Source: Aaosphaeria pasadenensis (Eukaryota > Ascomycota > Dothideomycetes > Pleosporales). From it: a stretch of 64,000 nt of DNA. Shown piece by piece: positions 21,690 through 32,100 of this stretch; position 1 is the first letter of the stretch; each line of letters begins with the position of its first letter. The translations under genes were made by a program, and so were the position numbers. The stretch is taken from the NCBI GenBank assembly GCA_022813625.1, contig JAKLMB010000029.1, positions 310,001 to 374,000 on the forward strand, written 5' to 3'. Under the pieces are notes generated by a model. That model made no database searches, was not told the DNA's origin, and worked only from the letters and a program-made list of their open reading frames with translations.

Positions 21690-23581
21690 TTAAAAAACAG
21701 TTCCCTTAGTCTGCTTCATATCCTTGACATGAAGGTTCTTCCAGACAAAGATACTTGCGGCGACAAGAGGAACAAACGCAGCTCCAGCAATGACCATCAA
21801 CCTCATCACATCACCGTACGCATGAACGATAGCCTCGCGCACAGGGCTACCGTACGGATAGCTCAACTGAACCTTCAAGTCTCCGTAGATCGTCATGGTC
21901 TCATTCTTGAACTCGTCTGGGAGATAGAACTCAAGCTTCTTGGGAAGCAAGTTCGTCCACAGAGCGCCAGATATGGCGGATCCGACACTGGAGCCGATGG
22001 ATGTGAACATACTTGTCAGGGCGAGGACGACAGCGACTTCCTGGTGAGAGACAGATGCCATCACCATGATGGGGTTGAGGATGTCAAGGATACCTCCTGC
22101 GGCTCCATTAAAGACCTGACACATCGCAATGAGTCCGGAGCTTTGGCCGGGAACACGGAACTTGACGAGCAGGCCGGTGCCTAGGGCGATGAGCGGGATG
22201 GCGGCAATGCCTAGGTACTTAGGTTGTTTCATGTATCGCAGCGCCCTGTATTATGTTAGTATTGTTTCAAATAAAACAGCCTTCAAGGAACTTACAATCC
22301 GGTTATAGGCATGACTACAAATGCCGTAAGGGAGTACGTGTCCATGATGTATCCTGCGTTCCTGACGTTGACCTGTTGAACCACCTGGAGGTATGAGGAC
22401 ATGTAGATATCCCAAGTCCTAATCGTGATGTACAAGGCGAAACGGCAGATGCAGACTCCCAGGATCGTACGGTCCTTGAGATATCTGAACGGCAGGTACT
22501 GGACAGGAGCGAACCATTTCTCCCAAATGACAAAGCCAACAAGACAGAGAACGCCGACAACGATCATTGCAATGATGCTAGGATTTGCCCATTTGTGACT
22601 GGCACCGGAGGCGAGAGAGAAAGGAAGGAGGATCAGAGAGAAGCCCGCGATCGTCAAGAGCATTCCCATCACTGTGAAGGACGTTAGTTTTATTTGTTAG
22701 AAAGGATTCGTTGGGAGCCACTCACCATCAAATTCGATAACATAGTGCTTGATGGACTCGAAAACGGTGCGACCAGCACCCGCCTCATGTGCGACGCCGA
22801 GTTTCTTCGCCTTCCGTTCGTAATGCGCGAACGCGAAGATGACTGGTATAGTGATTGCTGGGATGACAATACAGAAAAGTCCGTAACCCCAGCGGAAGCT
22901 GGAGTGTTGAAGAAGCTCCTGAGCGATAGCAGGTCCAGCAAAGATAGCTGCGAGACCTGGAGTGCTGTTGACACCGAAGACGAGGCCTCTGTTCCTCAAG
23001 GATGTGACATCCGATACGAAGACATCCACAGCATATGAAAGACCTGTGGCTCCAACCCACCAGAAGACGTTTCCGGCGGCATAGGTCTGGACATTCTGGC
23101 ACACTGCCTTTAGAATCAAACCCATGAGGACAAGGAAAACAGCACCAGCAAATCCTTGGGGGCGACCCCAGATGTCGAACAACTTGGCGATCGCGAGTTG
23201 GGAAACACCACCGGCTAGAGTAGAAACAATGCTGACGATAGCAAGCAGTCCATGTTTCCTGAACGCCGAAGTGACATATGGCTCAAGGGGGAAAGCCACA
23301 TTTCGCATAAACGCGATAGCGAAGAATACACCGTAAAGCCTGAATAATTGAGTAATCAGGCGGATAGAATGAGATTCATGAGAGACCTACAGTACAATGA
23401 CAACCCATAAAGCCTTCTTTGTCCACACTCTGGTCATGGCCTCGACGTTTGCCACGCCATGCTGCTTATGGCTTTCGAGATCTTTCTCCTTCTGCGACTC
23501 AGAATCGCTCACATCAGGTGCTGTAGCGGCAGCATTGGAATCGATGGCCACATCCTTCTCTTGGACCTGTTGAGTAGCCAT
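21690..23581 (-). CDS. Siderophore iron transporter (SIT/MirB-like MFS)
   Basis: CDS joins 23581-23391, 23339-22726, 22671-22296 and 22245-21690 (578 residues). Introns of 50-54 bp splice to VVIVLLYGVFFAIAF, VIEFDVMGMLLTIAG and MPITGLALRYMKQ. It is a 14-helix MFS protein of the SIT subgroup. Marks include LAIAKLFDIWGRPQGF after helix 2, the segment SSYLQVVQQVNVRNAGYIMDTYS, and the C-terminal AYGDVMRLMVIAGAAF...FVWKNLHVKD with the KGTVF end typical of the group. The expected function is uptake of ferric-siderophore complexes at the plasma membrane. Two perfect ATCWGATAA motifs lie 0.4 and 1.1 kb upstream, fitting iron repression by a SreA-type GATA factor. No siderophore synthetase is in the window. 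Confidence 0.9.
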
Positions 23582-23998
23582 AATGACTGGAAGTGTCGCA
23601 AAAGATCAACTGCGAAAGCTACAAGAGATTGTATGGTTCTGCAGTTCCAGGGGAACGGAACTGATGTATTCTTGTACTCTCCGTTCATGGAGAATCATTG
23701 TTTGTCGCCATGGTGGGCACTGAAAATTTGTCGAGCAGGCCTTGCCCGAAGCAAGTTGCGATCATCCCATCGCGACCATTGTACTGGGACTACAATGAAG
23801 GTCAGATGCCAGTGTCCACGGCGTGGCTGGCCATACAAGATTTCGGCACCGACCTCGGATCTAATCAGATCCTAGAGAAAACTGGGGCTCATGGGCCTTG
23901 CTCGGTCGAAAATCTCTGCCTGAATTCCACTTTCCTAATGGATATATTGAAATGCAGATCACATGCCTCCATTCACTCATTCTTGCATGAGCTGATGG

Positions 23999-24013
23999 AT
24001 CTGATAAGATAAG
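23999..24013 (+). promoter_or_regulatory. Double GATA site upstream of the siderophore transporter
   Basis: ATCTGATAAGATAAG: a perfect ATCWGATAA followed at once by a second GATAAG. It lies about 420 bp upstream of the siderophore transporter start. SreA-type iron regulators bind this consensus. Confidence 0.5.
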
Positions 24014-24679
24014 ATTTGATGCAATGTCAAGCGACTTTTTGAATACGAACGGGATTTGCATCGGGTGTATAAACTGTTTAAAATGGCATTGAACCCCATT
24101 CTGAGGGACTTGTGCCTCAAAGCTGCTCATCTTTAATTCACGCCTGCTTACTAGCAAAGTCTACCCATGAAATGGAGTGCCAACGAACACACTCATCTGA
24201 ATCGCTTACTATCCTCTCCCAGCACAGTGGATGGATTTTTAAGGGTAAAAATGTGCCTTCAACGGTTTTGAATGACTCCAATACACTACACTACATCCAT
24301 GAGGCGAAGATGCCGTCACCGCGCTTGGCGTAATTAAGCCCGCTGGGCGCTAAAGCTTGCCGCCTTCGTGTCTTTCTCCACCGGACTGTATTCCTCTTTG
24401 AGCTGTGAACCTTTTGAACTCATACAACATGTTTCCACCACCTAATTGATACGTGATTTGTGTTGTCAGTCTGGGCGTACAGTGAGTCCGTGAGTGCGGC
24501 AGATGTACCCAGTTGCGGAACCCTCCGTTGCCAACGGCACGGTTTCGAGATTCATCAACCATGTCGAAGAATCCTACGCACGACATTATAAGGCGTCCAA
24601 GGGTCGAAGGGCAATAGAAGCGTGAAGAGGCTGACTGGTGTGAAATCAAGCAGTTGGCGAACCTCAAAATCAGTGCATG

Positions 24680-24688
24680 ATCAGATAA
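24680..24688 (+). promoter_or_regulatory. GATA site ATCAGATAA
   Basis: A second perfect ATCWGATAA, about 1.1 kb upstream of the siderophore transporter. The distance is long, but no other gene lies between. Confidence 0.35.
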
Positions 24689-26430
24689 GATGGACGGGTA
24701 ATAGCCGTGATGATCGCCAGAGCCGTCCGACTGGCGGACCTCGTATTCACTAGCTTGCAAGGTAGAATACCCGAGCGATGACAAAAGCAGCACGATATTG
24801 GCTCCCGATATGGAATGTTTCCGCTCCTTCGCCCAGAATACAAGATCATGATAGGTGAGAGCATCAATTAACGATGGAGGGGGACGAGCTCTCGCATCCT
24901 CCCACGCTGGACAATGGGGTCGCACAACTAAGAGTTTACTCAATCTTGACCCGCCCACCAAATTGTATCCACGTCGGACATTCTCGTAACAGGAATAGGT
25001 GACTCCAATCAGAATTTTTATCTCGCTGTGCCTCTTACGAATCCTAATTCGCTTTGCTGCCGAAGCGCCAGATTGCTTCCGTTTCCTTCGGCTTGGTGTC
25101 AATGATCCTTATGTCTCTCTCTTTTCCTCGAAAGCATATTGGGAGTGCCATAAGAATTGGTCATTTTCTATAAAACCTTTGACGGGGTATACGATATCTA
25201 AATACTAAATGCAACAGCAACAGCATACTGTTCATTGCACATCGTATATTGGCTATGAATAGCGACTACTTCTCCGTACATGAGATCGGAATTCGGATCC
25301 CGATATTTCAGTACTGGTGGGCACAAACAACCTCCACTCATCAGCCTAGTGCCTCTCCCGTTTATGAATCGGACTAGGTGCCGTTCAGGGTGCCGTTCGT
25401 GGCGCCGATGCGTTTTGGCACATGTGCATTCATTGGGTATTACTGCGTGGGTCGTTGTTACATTGAGAAAGTTTACAGCCTATGGCCGTGCTCCTCCATG
25501 GGGGCCGTGCAAGCCGCGGGAAGCGATGGGGCAAACAACTTTACAGTGTATGGCTTTGACAAGGAAGAACTGTAATGGTTGTGCATTTTGCTCCTGAGCA
25601 TCTCATTACTAACAACTCTGTCAAAGGTCTAGTCCCAAGAGAATCAGCAGATTTGTGCTTCAAGAGCTGCCTGATTATATTCGAGGAGTCATCGACACAC
25701 AACATTTAAGCAGATAGGTAGGCAAGAGTGCAATGTCTGGTCATTCATAAGGTTGATTATATGCACACCCAAGCGATGGCCACTCCTAGACCTCGCCAGA
25801 GGCTCCTTGTTCCTAAGACTCTGCAGAACAACATTCCTCCAGATACATTACTGTTATTTGACTTGGAGTTCAAATATATCCCACAGATATTTCACACTCT
25901 AGGATGCCATCTAGCTCCTTACTATGCTGGTCGGTAACATCAGTGCGTGCTTCTACTCTCAGTTCAATTTTCATTTCTCACGTGCACACGGAGACCATCT
26001 CTTCAAGGACATGAGGGCCGACAGCCATCTTTTTTTTCTTTTTATCATATTGAACAGCCCTGGATCCATAAAAATCCCGCAATGCATCCAGAACCAGTAG
26101 AGACTCGACCGGAGCTGAGCATGACTACTTCTCTGCGCCGACACAGTGAAAATTTTCCTGATTCGTTCCAAGTGCAGCGCAAAGCATTGTCAAAGGGCGT
26201 GGAACATCTTTGCTCAAAATCTTACGGAAACGGAAACGGAAATACCCCTGTCCAATAACATTTCATGCGCTCGCCACACTTCTTGTCGGAGCGAGATCTT
26301 CATTGTTGGGACTGTGGAATAGCTTGAGGATCCATCCTTCTGGATCAATCAGGGCGCAGTCGGTAAGTTTTTCTTGTCATGAGGATGAAAGTGTACACTG
26401 TGAATTATATAATGAGGCTTTGCATGACGA

Positions 26431-26860
26431 AGTTACTGGCAGTCAGCTTACATGGAGAAGGTTGAGTCGTATCCCATGACAACTATAGTTTATAAGCTGA
26501 TGGAAGAGACTGTTGTAGACTTGGGTCAACTTGCTCGCCGTGAGAAAAGTGTTGGGCCAATGAGTGAAGAGCAATAATGAATTGTTAAAGATGTAGCCGC
26601 CTCCCTGCGAAGCATTTTAGCAAAATTCCGACCCTGTGATGACTTGCAGGGCATGGAACATGACATTAGCAGCCAGGTACGAACTCATTAATTATTCCTG
26701 CCTATAGATTGCTTGTTCTTCCTGTCCCTTCAATTGCTGTGATCGTGCAAAGTAATGATTTGTGGACTGTCAGATCAATGTATCATTTAAGTATGTGCTA
26801 TCAGGTCTGATCAACGAAAACACCTCATCGCGATGTCCTTGATCAGCTCATCGAGAATTA
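26431..26860 (+). pseudogene. Coding-like debris, gene remnant
   Basis: Three short stretches read like real protein but are broken by stops and frame changes: 26452-26577 (MEKVESYPMTTIVYKLMEET, then LGQLARREKSVGPMSEEQ and two stops), about 26581-26680 (KDVAASLRSILAKFRPCDDL) and about 26814-26875 (TPHRDVLDQLIENYRRVSH). They are helical and charged, and I do not recognise the family. A decayed gene or an undetected multi-exon gene are both possible. Confidence 0.3.
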
Positions 26861-26963
26861 TCGAAGGGTATCACACTTTTTTTTTTAGAGATCCTATCTT
26901 GTCAAAGTTCAAAGCACCGTTCATCCTGACGATTCCATTATTATATGGTATATACATTTCAAG

Positions 26964-26972
26964 TTATCAGAT
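26964..26972 (-). promoter_or_regulatory. GATA-type site upstream of the FAD oxidoreductase
   Basis: ATCTGATAA on the minus strand, about 330 bp before the ATG at 27301. It may reflect GATA-factor control of nitrogen or iron; alone it is weak evidence. Confidence 0.25.
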
Positions 26973-27300
26973 GTTATCATCCATATTCATCAAAAGCGGG
27001 GAGCTACCCCGATTAGGAAGTTGTTTACGTAGCTCAGAACCCCGCCAGAACGAGATAATCTTCGTCACGAGGAGGTCTTTCTATCTGATGACGTCTGTAA
27101 GACCTACTGCCATATACCTGACTCTAGACATTCAAGGCCACCAAAGTTTGACGACATTATTGAACGTTGCTTGGTTGAGTGACGCTGGACTTCCCTCGTT
27201 CCCGTTTGCCTCTCTAAAATAGCGCCAGTTTGCGCTACCATACAACTACAACATCACCAACCACTCCGACCAAACTCATATTTCATCTCACAGCAACAAA

Positions 27301-28803
27301 ATGGAGAGCAGATCGCAAATACCAGTCGGACCACCCGTGAGAGATCCTCTCCCATCGTACTGGCACGAACCTAAATCCCCTCTCGCAAAGGTGGTCGAGG
27401 CAGAAGTTGACAACGAGAGCCATGTCTACGACTACTGTATCATCGGATCTGGCATCTCCGGGACTATGATTGCGTATAATCTCCTTACCCAGCGGCCGGA
27501 TTCTCGGATAGTGATGCTTGAAGCCCGCGAAGTGTGCGGAGGCGCGACAGGACGGAATGGGGGGCATACAAAGGCCGCTAGCTATCGGACCTACACGCAG
27601 CATGTCGATGAGCTTGGGGAGGAGGAAGCGAAACGGATTATGAGGTTTGAGCATGCAAATATCTTGGCAACGCATGAACTGGCGAAAGAGTTAGGGATTG
27701 AATGTGAAAGTCAATTATGCAACACGGTGGATTTGATCTACGATAAGGACACTTTCGTCGAAGGACAGAAGGCCATTGAGTCGCTGAGAGCTTCGGCGAC
27801 AGAGGAGGAGAAAGCAGAGGGCGCGGTCGCCTGGTACAAAATTCATTCACCAGAAGAAGCAACGGAGAAATTCTGGGCAGCCAGGAAGAACGAAAACCCT
27901 GATGTGAAAGAGGAAGAACAGCTTCAAGGCGCTGTCGAGTACCTGGCTGGAAGAATCAACGCGTATAAATTTTCCACGGGAGTCTTGAACCTATGTACAC
28001 AGAAAGGCCTTCGACTTTGCACCAGGACACCCGTCCACGCTTTCAGACCCACTCGTCAATCCCACGATCCTAATGCCAAGTGGGAAGTCTTTACACAATA
28101 CAGCACTATAAAGACTAACTCTGTCATCATTGCCACGAATGGTTACACACCCTACATACTTCCCTCTCTACAAGGCTCCATCGTGCCTCTGCGTGGGCAG
28201 ATCACGGCGCAGAAACCGGGGGAGGCCACGAAGCTTCCATCACCACTACCATATACGTACTCTATGGCTTACAAGTCTGGCTTCGAGTACATGATACCTA
28301 GGCCACTACCAGACGGAGGTCAACATATCGTGATAGGTGGCGGCGTTGGACGGTTACTAGACAATGGTGAACGTGAATATGGTACCGTGAACGACGCTAT
28401 TCTGAATCCGCAAATCTCAGAATATCTGCGAGGTAGCCTCGTAGGTTACTTTGGTAAAGCAAATTGGGGCGAGAAGTCAGAGGAGGAACAAGATAGTCGA
28501 ATCGTGCAGGAGTGGACGGGTATCATGGGAGCTACAACGGATGGAAGACCATACGTCGGAAAGGTACCGGATATGGAGGGAGTTTGGATAAGTGCGGGTT
28601 TCAATGGGCATGGTATGGTTTTATGTCTGAAATCGGCTGAGGCGCTGGCCCAGATGATACTTGATTCGTCACCAGAAGAGATTTCTTGGTTTCCACAAAG
28701 CTTCCTACCAACCACAGAAAGGATGCAAATCAAATTCCAAGGCCTGACGGATATTCAAGTTCCAGAAACAGGGGCAGGTACTGTAGCAACTGGTAGCTCA
28801 TGA
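27301..28803 (+). CDS. FAD-dependent oxidoreductase (DAO family)
   Basis: Single exon, 500 residues. A Rossmann dinucleotide motif DYCIIGSGISGTMIAYNLL starts at about residue 44 (GxGxxG at 49-54). It is followed by the ARE/GG segment LEAREVCGGATGRNGGHTKA, characteristic of fungal members of the D-amino-acid oxidase/glycine oxidase superfamily. The C-terminal EWTGIMGATTDGRPYVGKVP and SAGFNGHGMVLCLKSAEALA complete the FAD-binding fold. These enzymes oxidise amines or amino acids and release hydrogen peroxide; the substrate cannot be deduced. There is no signal peptide and no peroxisomal C-terminal tripeptide (it ends GSS), so a cytosolic location is likely. Confidence 0.9.
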   Translation: MESRSQIPVGPPVRDPLPSYWHEPKSPLAKVVEAEVDNESHVYDYCIIGSGISGTMIAYNLLTQRPDSRIVMLEAREVCGGATGRNGGHTKAASYRTYTQHVDELGEEEAKRIMRFEHANILATHELAKELGIECESQLCNTVDLIYDKDTFVEGQKAIESLRASATEEEKAEGAVAWYKIHSPEEATEKFWAARKNENPDVKEEEQLQGAVEYLAGRINAYKFSTGVLNLCTQKGLRLCTRTPVHAFRPTRQSHDPNAKWEVFTQYSTIKTNSVIIATNGYTPYILPSLQGSIVPLRGQITAQKPGEATKLPSPLPYTYSMAYKSGFEYMIPRPLPDGGQHIVIGGGVGRLLDNGEREYGTVNDAILNPQISEYLRGSLVGYFGKANWGEKSEEEQDSRIVQEWTGIMGATTDGRPYVGKVPDMEGVWISAGFNGHGMVLCLKSAEALAQMILDSSPEEISWFPQSFLPTTERMQIKFQGLTDIQVPETGAGTVATGSS

Positions 28804-29241
28804 TAGCAGCTTATAGGAAATCTGCGATTATTGATGTGGGTGAAGCCATCATATACATTCACTTCAGTTCTAGTAGGGATTCCTAAGTACCTACAACAGC
28901 ATTGAAACAGCTTGTTGATAGTATTGGAAGTAACAAACAACTCATCTGCCTCATTTCCTACTTCTTTCCATCTTCCTTCACTTCTGCCCCATACTCATTC
29001 ACTTGCTCCCAGGGCAACCGTGCGCCTTCCCTAATCACCCACTGCCCTCAATCACCTTCACTGACAACAAATAAACAACAAAGCTTCCTCCATTCACACG
29101 ACAACATCCAAACACTCATTCATAAACCACCCATGAACATTTCACTCTCTTTAAACCTCAACCCCTCATCCACCATACAACCAACTCAACCAACATCACA
29201 ACCCCAACAACCAACCACCTAACCCACTACAAAACGAAACT
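28804..29241. other. Intergenic with CA/CT-rich 5' leader
   Basis: 438 bp. The last 200 bp are strongly C/A-rich, as in leaders of highly expressed fungal genes. No gene seen. Confidence 0.5.
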
Positions 29242-29931
29242 ATGTGCAAGCTCTGGAAGAAGACCTACCTTTGCGGCTGCTCCTCGCACCTCTTCCGCGA
29301 CCGCTGCACCACCGCACTCCGCTCCCCCTCCGACACCTGCGACGAGTGCTCCCAGGAAGACGAGCCGCGCAAATCCTACTTCAAATGCTACGACTGCCTG
29401 AAGCTCGAAGTTGAGCAGGAAAAGGTAGATGCTGTTCGTCTTGCCGCTGCTGCGGAGGAACAGAAGAAGAAGGACGCTGAGAAGGCGCGACAGGAACGTA
29501 TTCGACGCGAGGCGGAGGAGCGAGCTGCTAGAGAGAGGGAGGAAGATGCTAGGCGGGAGAGGGAGAGGCGGTCCGAGATGGAGAGGGCGAAGAAGGACGG
29601 TGGTGCCTGGGTCGAGATGGGGAGCCAGAGGAGGAAGGGGAAGAAGGGGTTCCAGCCTAGGGGCCGTATCACGAGTTTGCATGCTGGTGGTTCTGAGCCA
29701 AATTCGCCACTGACGATTAAGACGAACGCGCCGGGTATGAGCGGTATTTCGGGTGCGTTTGGGGCGTTGAGGTCCGCACCCCCGACTGCGACGACAATGA
29801 CGGGACTGAAGGAGAACGGTGCGAGTGGAGTCGATCCTGGTGGTCGGGCTGGTCGCTGGGGTCCCTCGAACAAGACAGACACTCCGGTTAGGATCCTCAA
29901 GCCTGATCGAACTGATTGGAAGAAGGTATAG
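29242..29931 (+). CDS. Hypothetical protein: Cys-rich N-terminus and charged coiled coil
   Basis: Single exon, 229 residues. The first 53 residues contain eight cysteines (positions 2, 11, 13, 22, 33, 36, 49 and 52), including CDEC and CYDC pairs, suggesting a zinc-binding module. Residues about 55-115 are almost all Ala/Glu/Arg/Lys with heptad character (EEQKKKDAEKARQERI, EAEERAAREREEDARRE), a single long helix or coiled coil. The C-terminal 110 residues are Gly/Ser/Pro-rich and disordered. I do not recognise an enzyme or named family; the layout is typical of small Pezizomycotina-specific nuclear or RNA-associated proteins, which is inference only. Confidence 0.7.
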   Translation: MCKLWKKTYLCGCSSHLFRDRCTTALRSPSDTCDECSQEDEPRKSYFKCYDCLKLEVEQEKVDAVRLAAAAEEQKKKDAEKARQERIRREAEERAAREREEDARRERERRSEMERAKKDGGAWVEMGSQRRKGKKGFQPRGRITSLHAGGSEPNSPLTIKTNAPGMSGISGAFGALRSAPPTATTMTGLKENGASGVDPGGRAGRWGPSNKTDTPVRILKPDRTDWKKV

Positions 29932-30504
29932 GGAGCCCATCTTTTGAGCCTCCCCAAGAGACCAGCGGCACCCCAGGAGCGTGGCAATAGCAAGCACAGG
30001 AAAGTGTCAAGAGGATCGCCGCCTTCAGGCAACACGAACACTCGCTCTGATCAGCATGAACAGTGGCGGCTTTCGTTAAAAAGGAGAAGGAGCCACCGTA
30101 ACAACAGTACTACGATAGACCTTGATTCGAACAACCACGCCCGGAAGAAATCATTCAACCCGGCTGATTGAACAATCGTCACAGGCTTGTACAGCTCATA
30201 GTTCAATCGAAATACATATTACCCCATGTGATCTCATCATTGTTCAGTGATACCTCCAACATCATCAACAAATCCTTATCACCTTCCTGAAACTCCAACG
30301 TTCCCCGGTGCACGTACGATTTCAGTGAAACTTTATGCCGAGGTGGAATAGAGTGATGCTTAAACGAAGTAAGCAACGTTCTATTAAACGTTGAAAAAAG
30401 AAGAGAGTAGTTATTCACAAAGCTATTCAGATAAGAGAGGAGGGAAACAGACACCAAAACACTAAACCTAATCACGCTCATCGTTGACTGACTTCACGTA
30501 CTCA
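29932..30504. other. Intergenic
   Basis: 573 bp between convergent 3' ends. A non-ATG open frame at 29944-30171 follows the preceding stop in another frame and was not called. The right 60 bp belong to the duplicated unit described below. Confidence 0.45.
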
Positions 30505-30853
30505 CTACCTCTTCTTCTTCTTCTGCCCCCAACCGTCTACTACAGCAGCGAGTGAGTAGGTTACCAGTGCGAGCGCGACACATGTCGCCGCGACGAACAT
30601 AAACGGCACATCGTCGTCGCCGGGGTAAACATTGGGTGGGCTGTAGGAGACGGGGTACGTGATTTGCACTGGGGGTAGTACTACTTCGATTTCCACTGGG
30701 GGCACTACTACTTCGATTGCCCTGGGTAGGGAGTCTAGGGAAGAAGGGGGAGTTAGTAGGGTGGTTGGAGGGGTGGGAGGGAAGGGGATGGTTCGTACTT
30801 GTGAATATTGTGGGCGATGGCAAGAAGATGGGGAAGAAATATGGGTTGGGCAT
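30505..30853 (-). CDS. Micro membrane protein, copy A
   Basis: CDS joins 30853-30799 and 30734-30505 (94 residues); the 64-bp intron has GT/AG ends and lies after one base of the Asn codon in FTNSLPRA. The protein starts MPNPYFFPIF, has a short repeat (VVVPPVEIEVVLPPVQI), one strong transmembrane segment (VPFMFVAATCVALALVTYSL) and a lysine tail (KKKKR) that may be an ER-retention signal. The paralogue at 31302-31629 shares intron position and phase, length and topology, which is the main support for this being a gene. Function unknown. Confidence 0.6.
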
Positions 30854-31301
30854 TATGTAGGTTGGATAATGTTTTTTTATTTAATGTTGGTCGTTTGCGG
30901 GTGGGAAATGTGATTGGGGTTAAAAGGTTGGGAGTAGGCGGTCAGTTTTATACTGGACAGATCTCCGCCGTCCCCCTTTTGTTGGGATCTAGACCCGAGG
31001 GTTGGGAAATAGATATGTTGGCCTTAAAGAACTGTTATGAGGTAAATAGGGAATGAATATAGAAAAGAGAGGATTTTCTTTTTACTAAGCTATAAATAGT
31101 TGGAAGAGAAGAGTAAAACAGACACCTAAACGCCTAACCACGACCTACAGACAGACCTGAGCCATCAATACAGCTCACGAATCAGTTGCACGACATCTCT
31201 CTCCCTAACAGATTCCTCCAACCCTCGCCCATCCTCCTCGCTCAACTCATGTACCAACGCGTTCGTAACCTCTTCGCCATCTCACCGACTTCGCCTAACC
31301 A

Positions 31302-31629
31302 CTACCTCGTCCCCTCCGTCACCTCTGTCTTCGAACCTCCCGCCTCAGCCACCAGTGAGCAAATCACCAGCGATACCACTACACCCATCACCACGATAAA
31401 CACCCACGGCACGGCGACACCGAGGGAGATGTGGTGCGCTGTTTCCGCCTTCCAATACGGTGGGAAAAGGTTCGTGAACTTCAGTGGGGGGAACGGATTG
31501 AATGCTCGAGATGCGGAGTCTAGGTGGAAGAAAGTCAGTAGGGTGGCTGGAGGGATGGGAAGGGGATGGGTGCGCACTTGATTGTTCTAACGTTAGTATC
31601 CAGTAGGGGAAGAATGGTGGGGTGTTCAT
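31302..31629 (-). CDS. Micro membrane protein, copy B
   Basis: CDS joins 31629-31578 and 31519-31302 (89 residues). The 58-bp intron lies at the same codon and phase as in copy A (SNSASRA here). The protein starts MNTPPFFPYW and has one transmembrane segment (VPWVFIVVMGVVVSLVICSLV) and a Thr/Glu tail, without the lysine end of copy A. The two proteins are clearly related in layout but strongly diverged in sequence. Conserved splicing through this divergence argues for selection to keep a protein product. Function unknown. Confidence 0.6.
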
Positions 31630-31835
31630 TGTGTAGGTAGGACTTTTATCGTGATTGAGGTTGCGGGGTTTGGGGGTTGAAGGGGATAGAGGAGGGGGCA
31701 GGTTATATACTGTACGGACCCCCACCGTTCCCCTTTGTCGGGATACGAACCAGATGGTTGGGAAACTGTCGGGATGGAGATGTTGGACTTGAAGAATTGC
31801 TTGATATGAGGTAAATAGAGAATGAAGATCAAAGT

Positions 31836-32100
31836 GAGTGTGGTGTACAGGATCAATAGGTACTGAATGTTATATGTTTGGCATCACATAATTACCTATA
31901 CTCGTAGTGATCCCTTTACAGCAATGATGACCTGTTCGTTTTGGAGAACACAGTAAGTACCTAGTGATTGCATACTCGATACTGTCAAGATCTATGGACC
32001 GTCTGCAAGATACGAGGTAGGTTCGACGCTTTACGATCCGTGACGTCTCTTCTCTCACGGGACTTTTGGTCACATTGTCTGGTGGCTTACTCTCAAAAAT
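31836..32100. other. Intergenic
   Basis: Flank of duplication unit B and 3' flank of the fragment at 32101. AT-rich; no gene seen. Confidence 0.4.

Larger units (their letters stand above)
23582..27300. other. Gene-poor 3.7-kb region
   Basis: The longest stretch without an intact gene. It contains the siderophore transporter promoter, coding-like debris around 26.4-26.9 kb (listed separately), short frames lacking ATG starts (for example 24350-25102) and AT-rich segments. No terminal repeats or transposase domain could be recognised. Confidence 0.5.
30440..31835. repeat. Diverged tandem duplication, two units
   Basis: Unit A (about 30440-31065) and unit B (about 31105-31835) align along their length. 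Matching blocks are the 3' flank (GACACCAAAACACTAAACC against GACACCTAAACGCCTAACC), the spliced micro-gene, and the promoter (TTATACTGGACAG against TATACTGTACGGA, and GAGGTAAATAGGGAATGAA against GAGGTAAATAGAGAATGAA). The offset grows from about 664 to 776 bp through indels. Confidence 0.7.

Noticed and set aside
24350..25102. 250-codon minus-strand frame as a gene
   Set aside because: It starts at TTG, not ATG, has no family marks and no splice partner.
29227..30041. Long antisense frames over the Cys/coiled-coil gene
   Set aside because: Low-complexity mirror of Glu/Arg codons on the sense strand.
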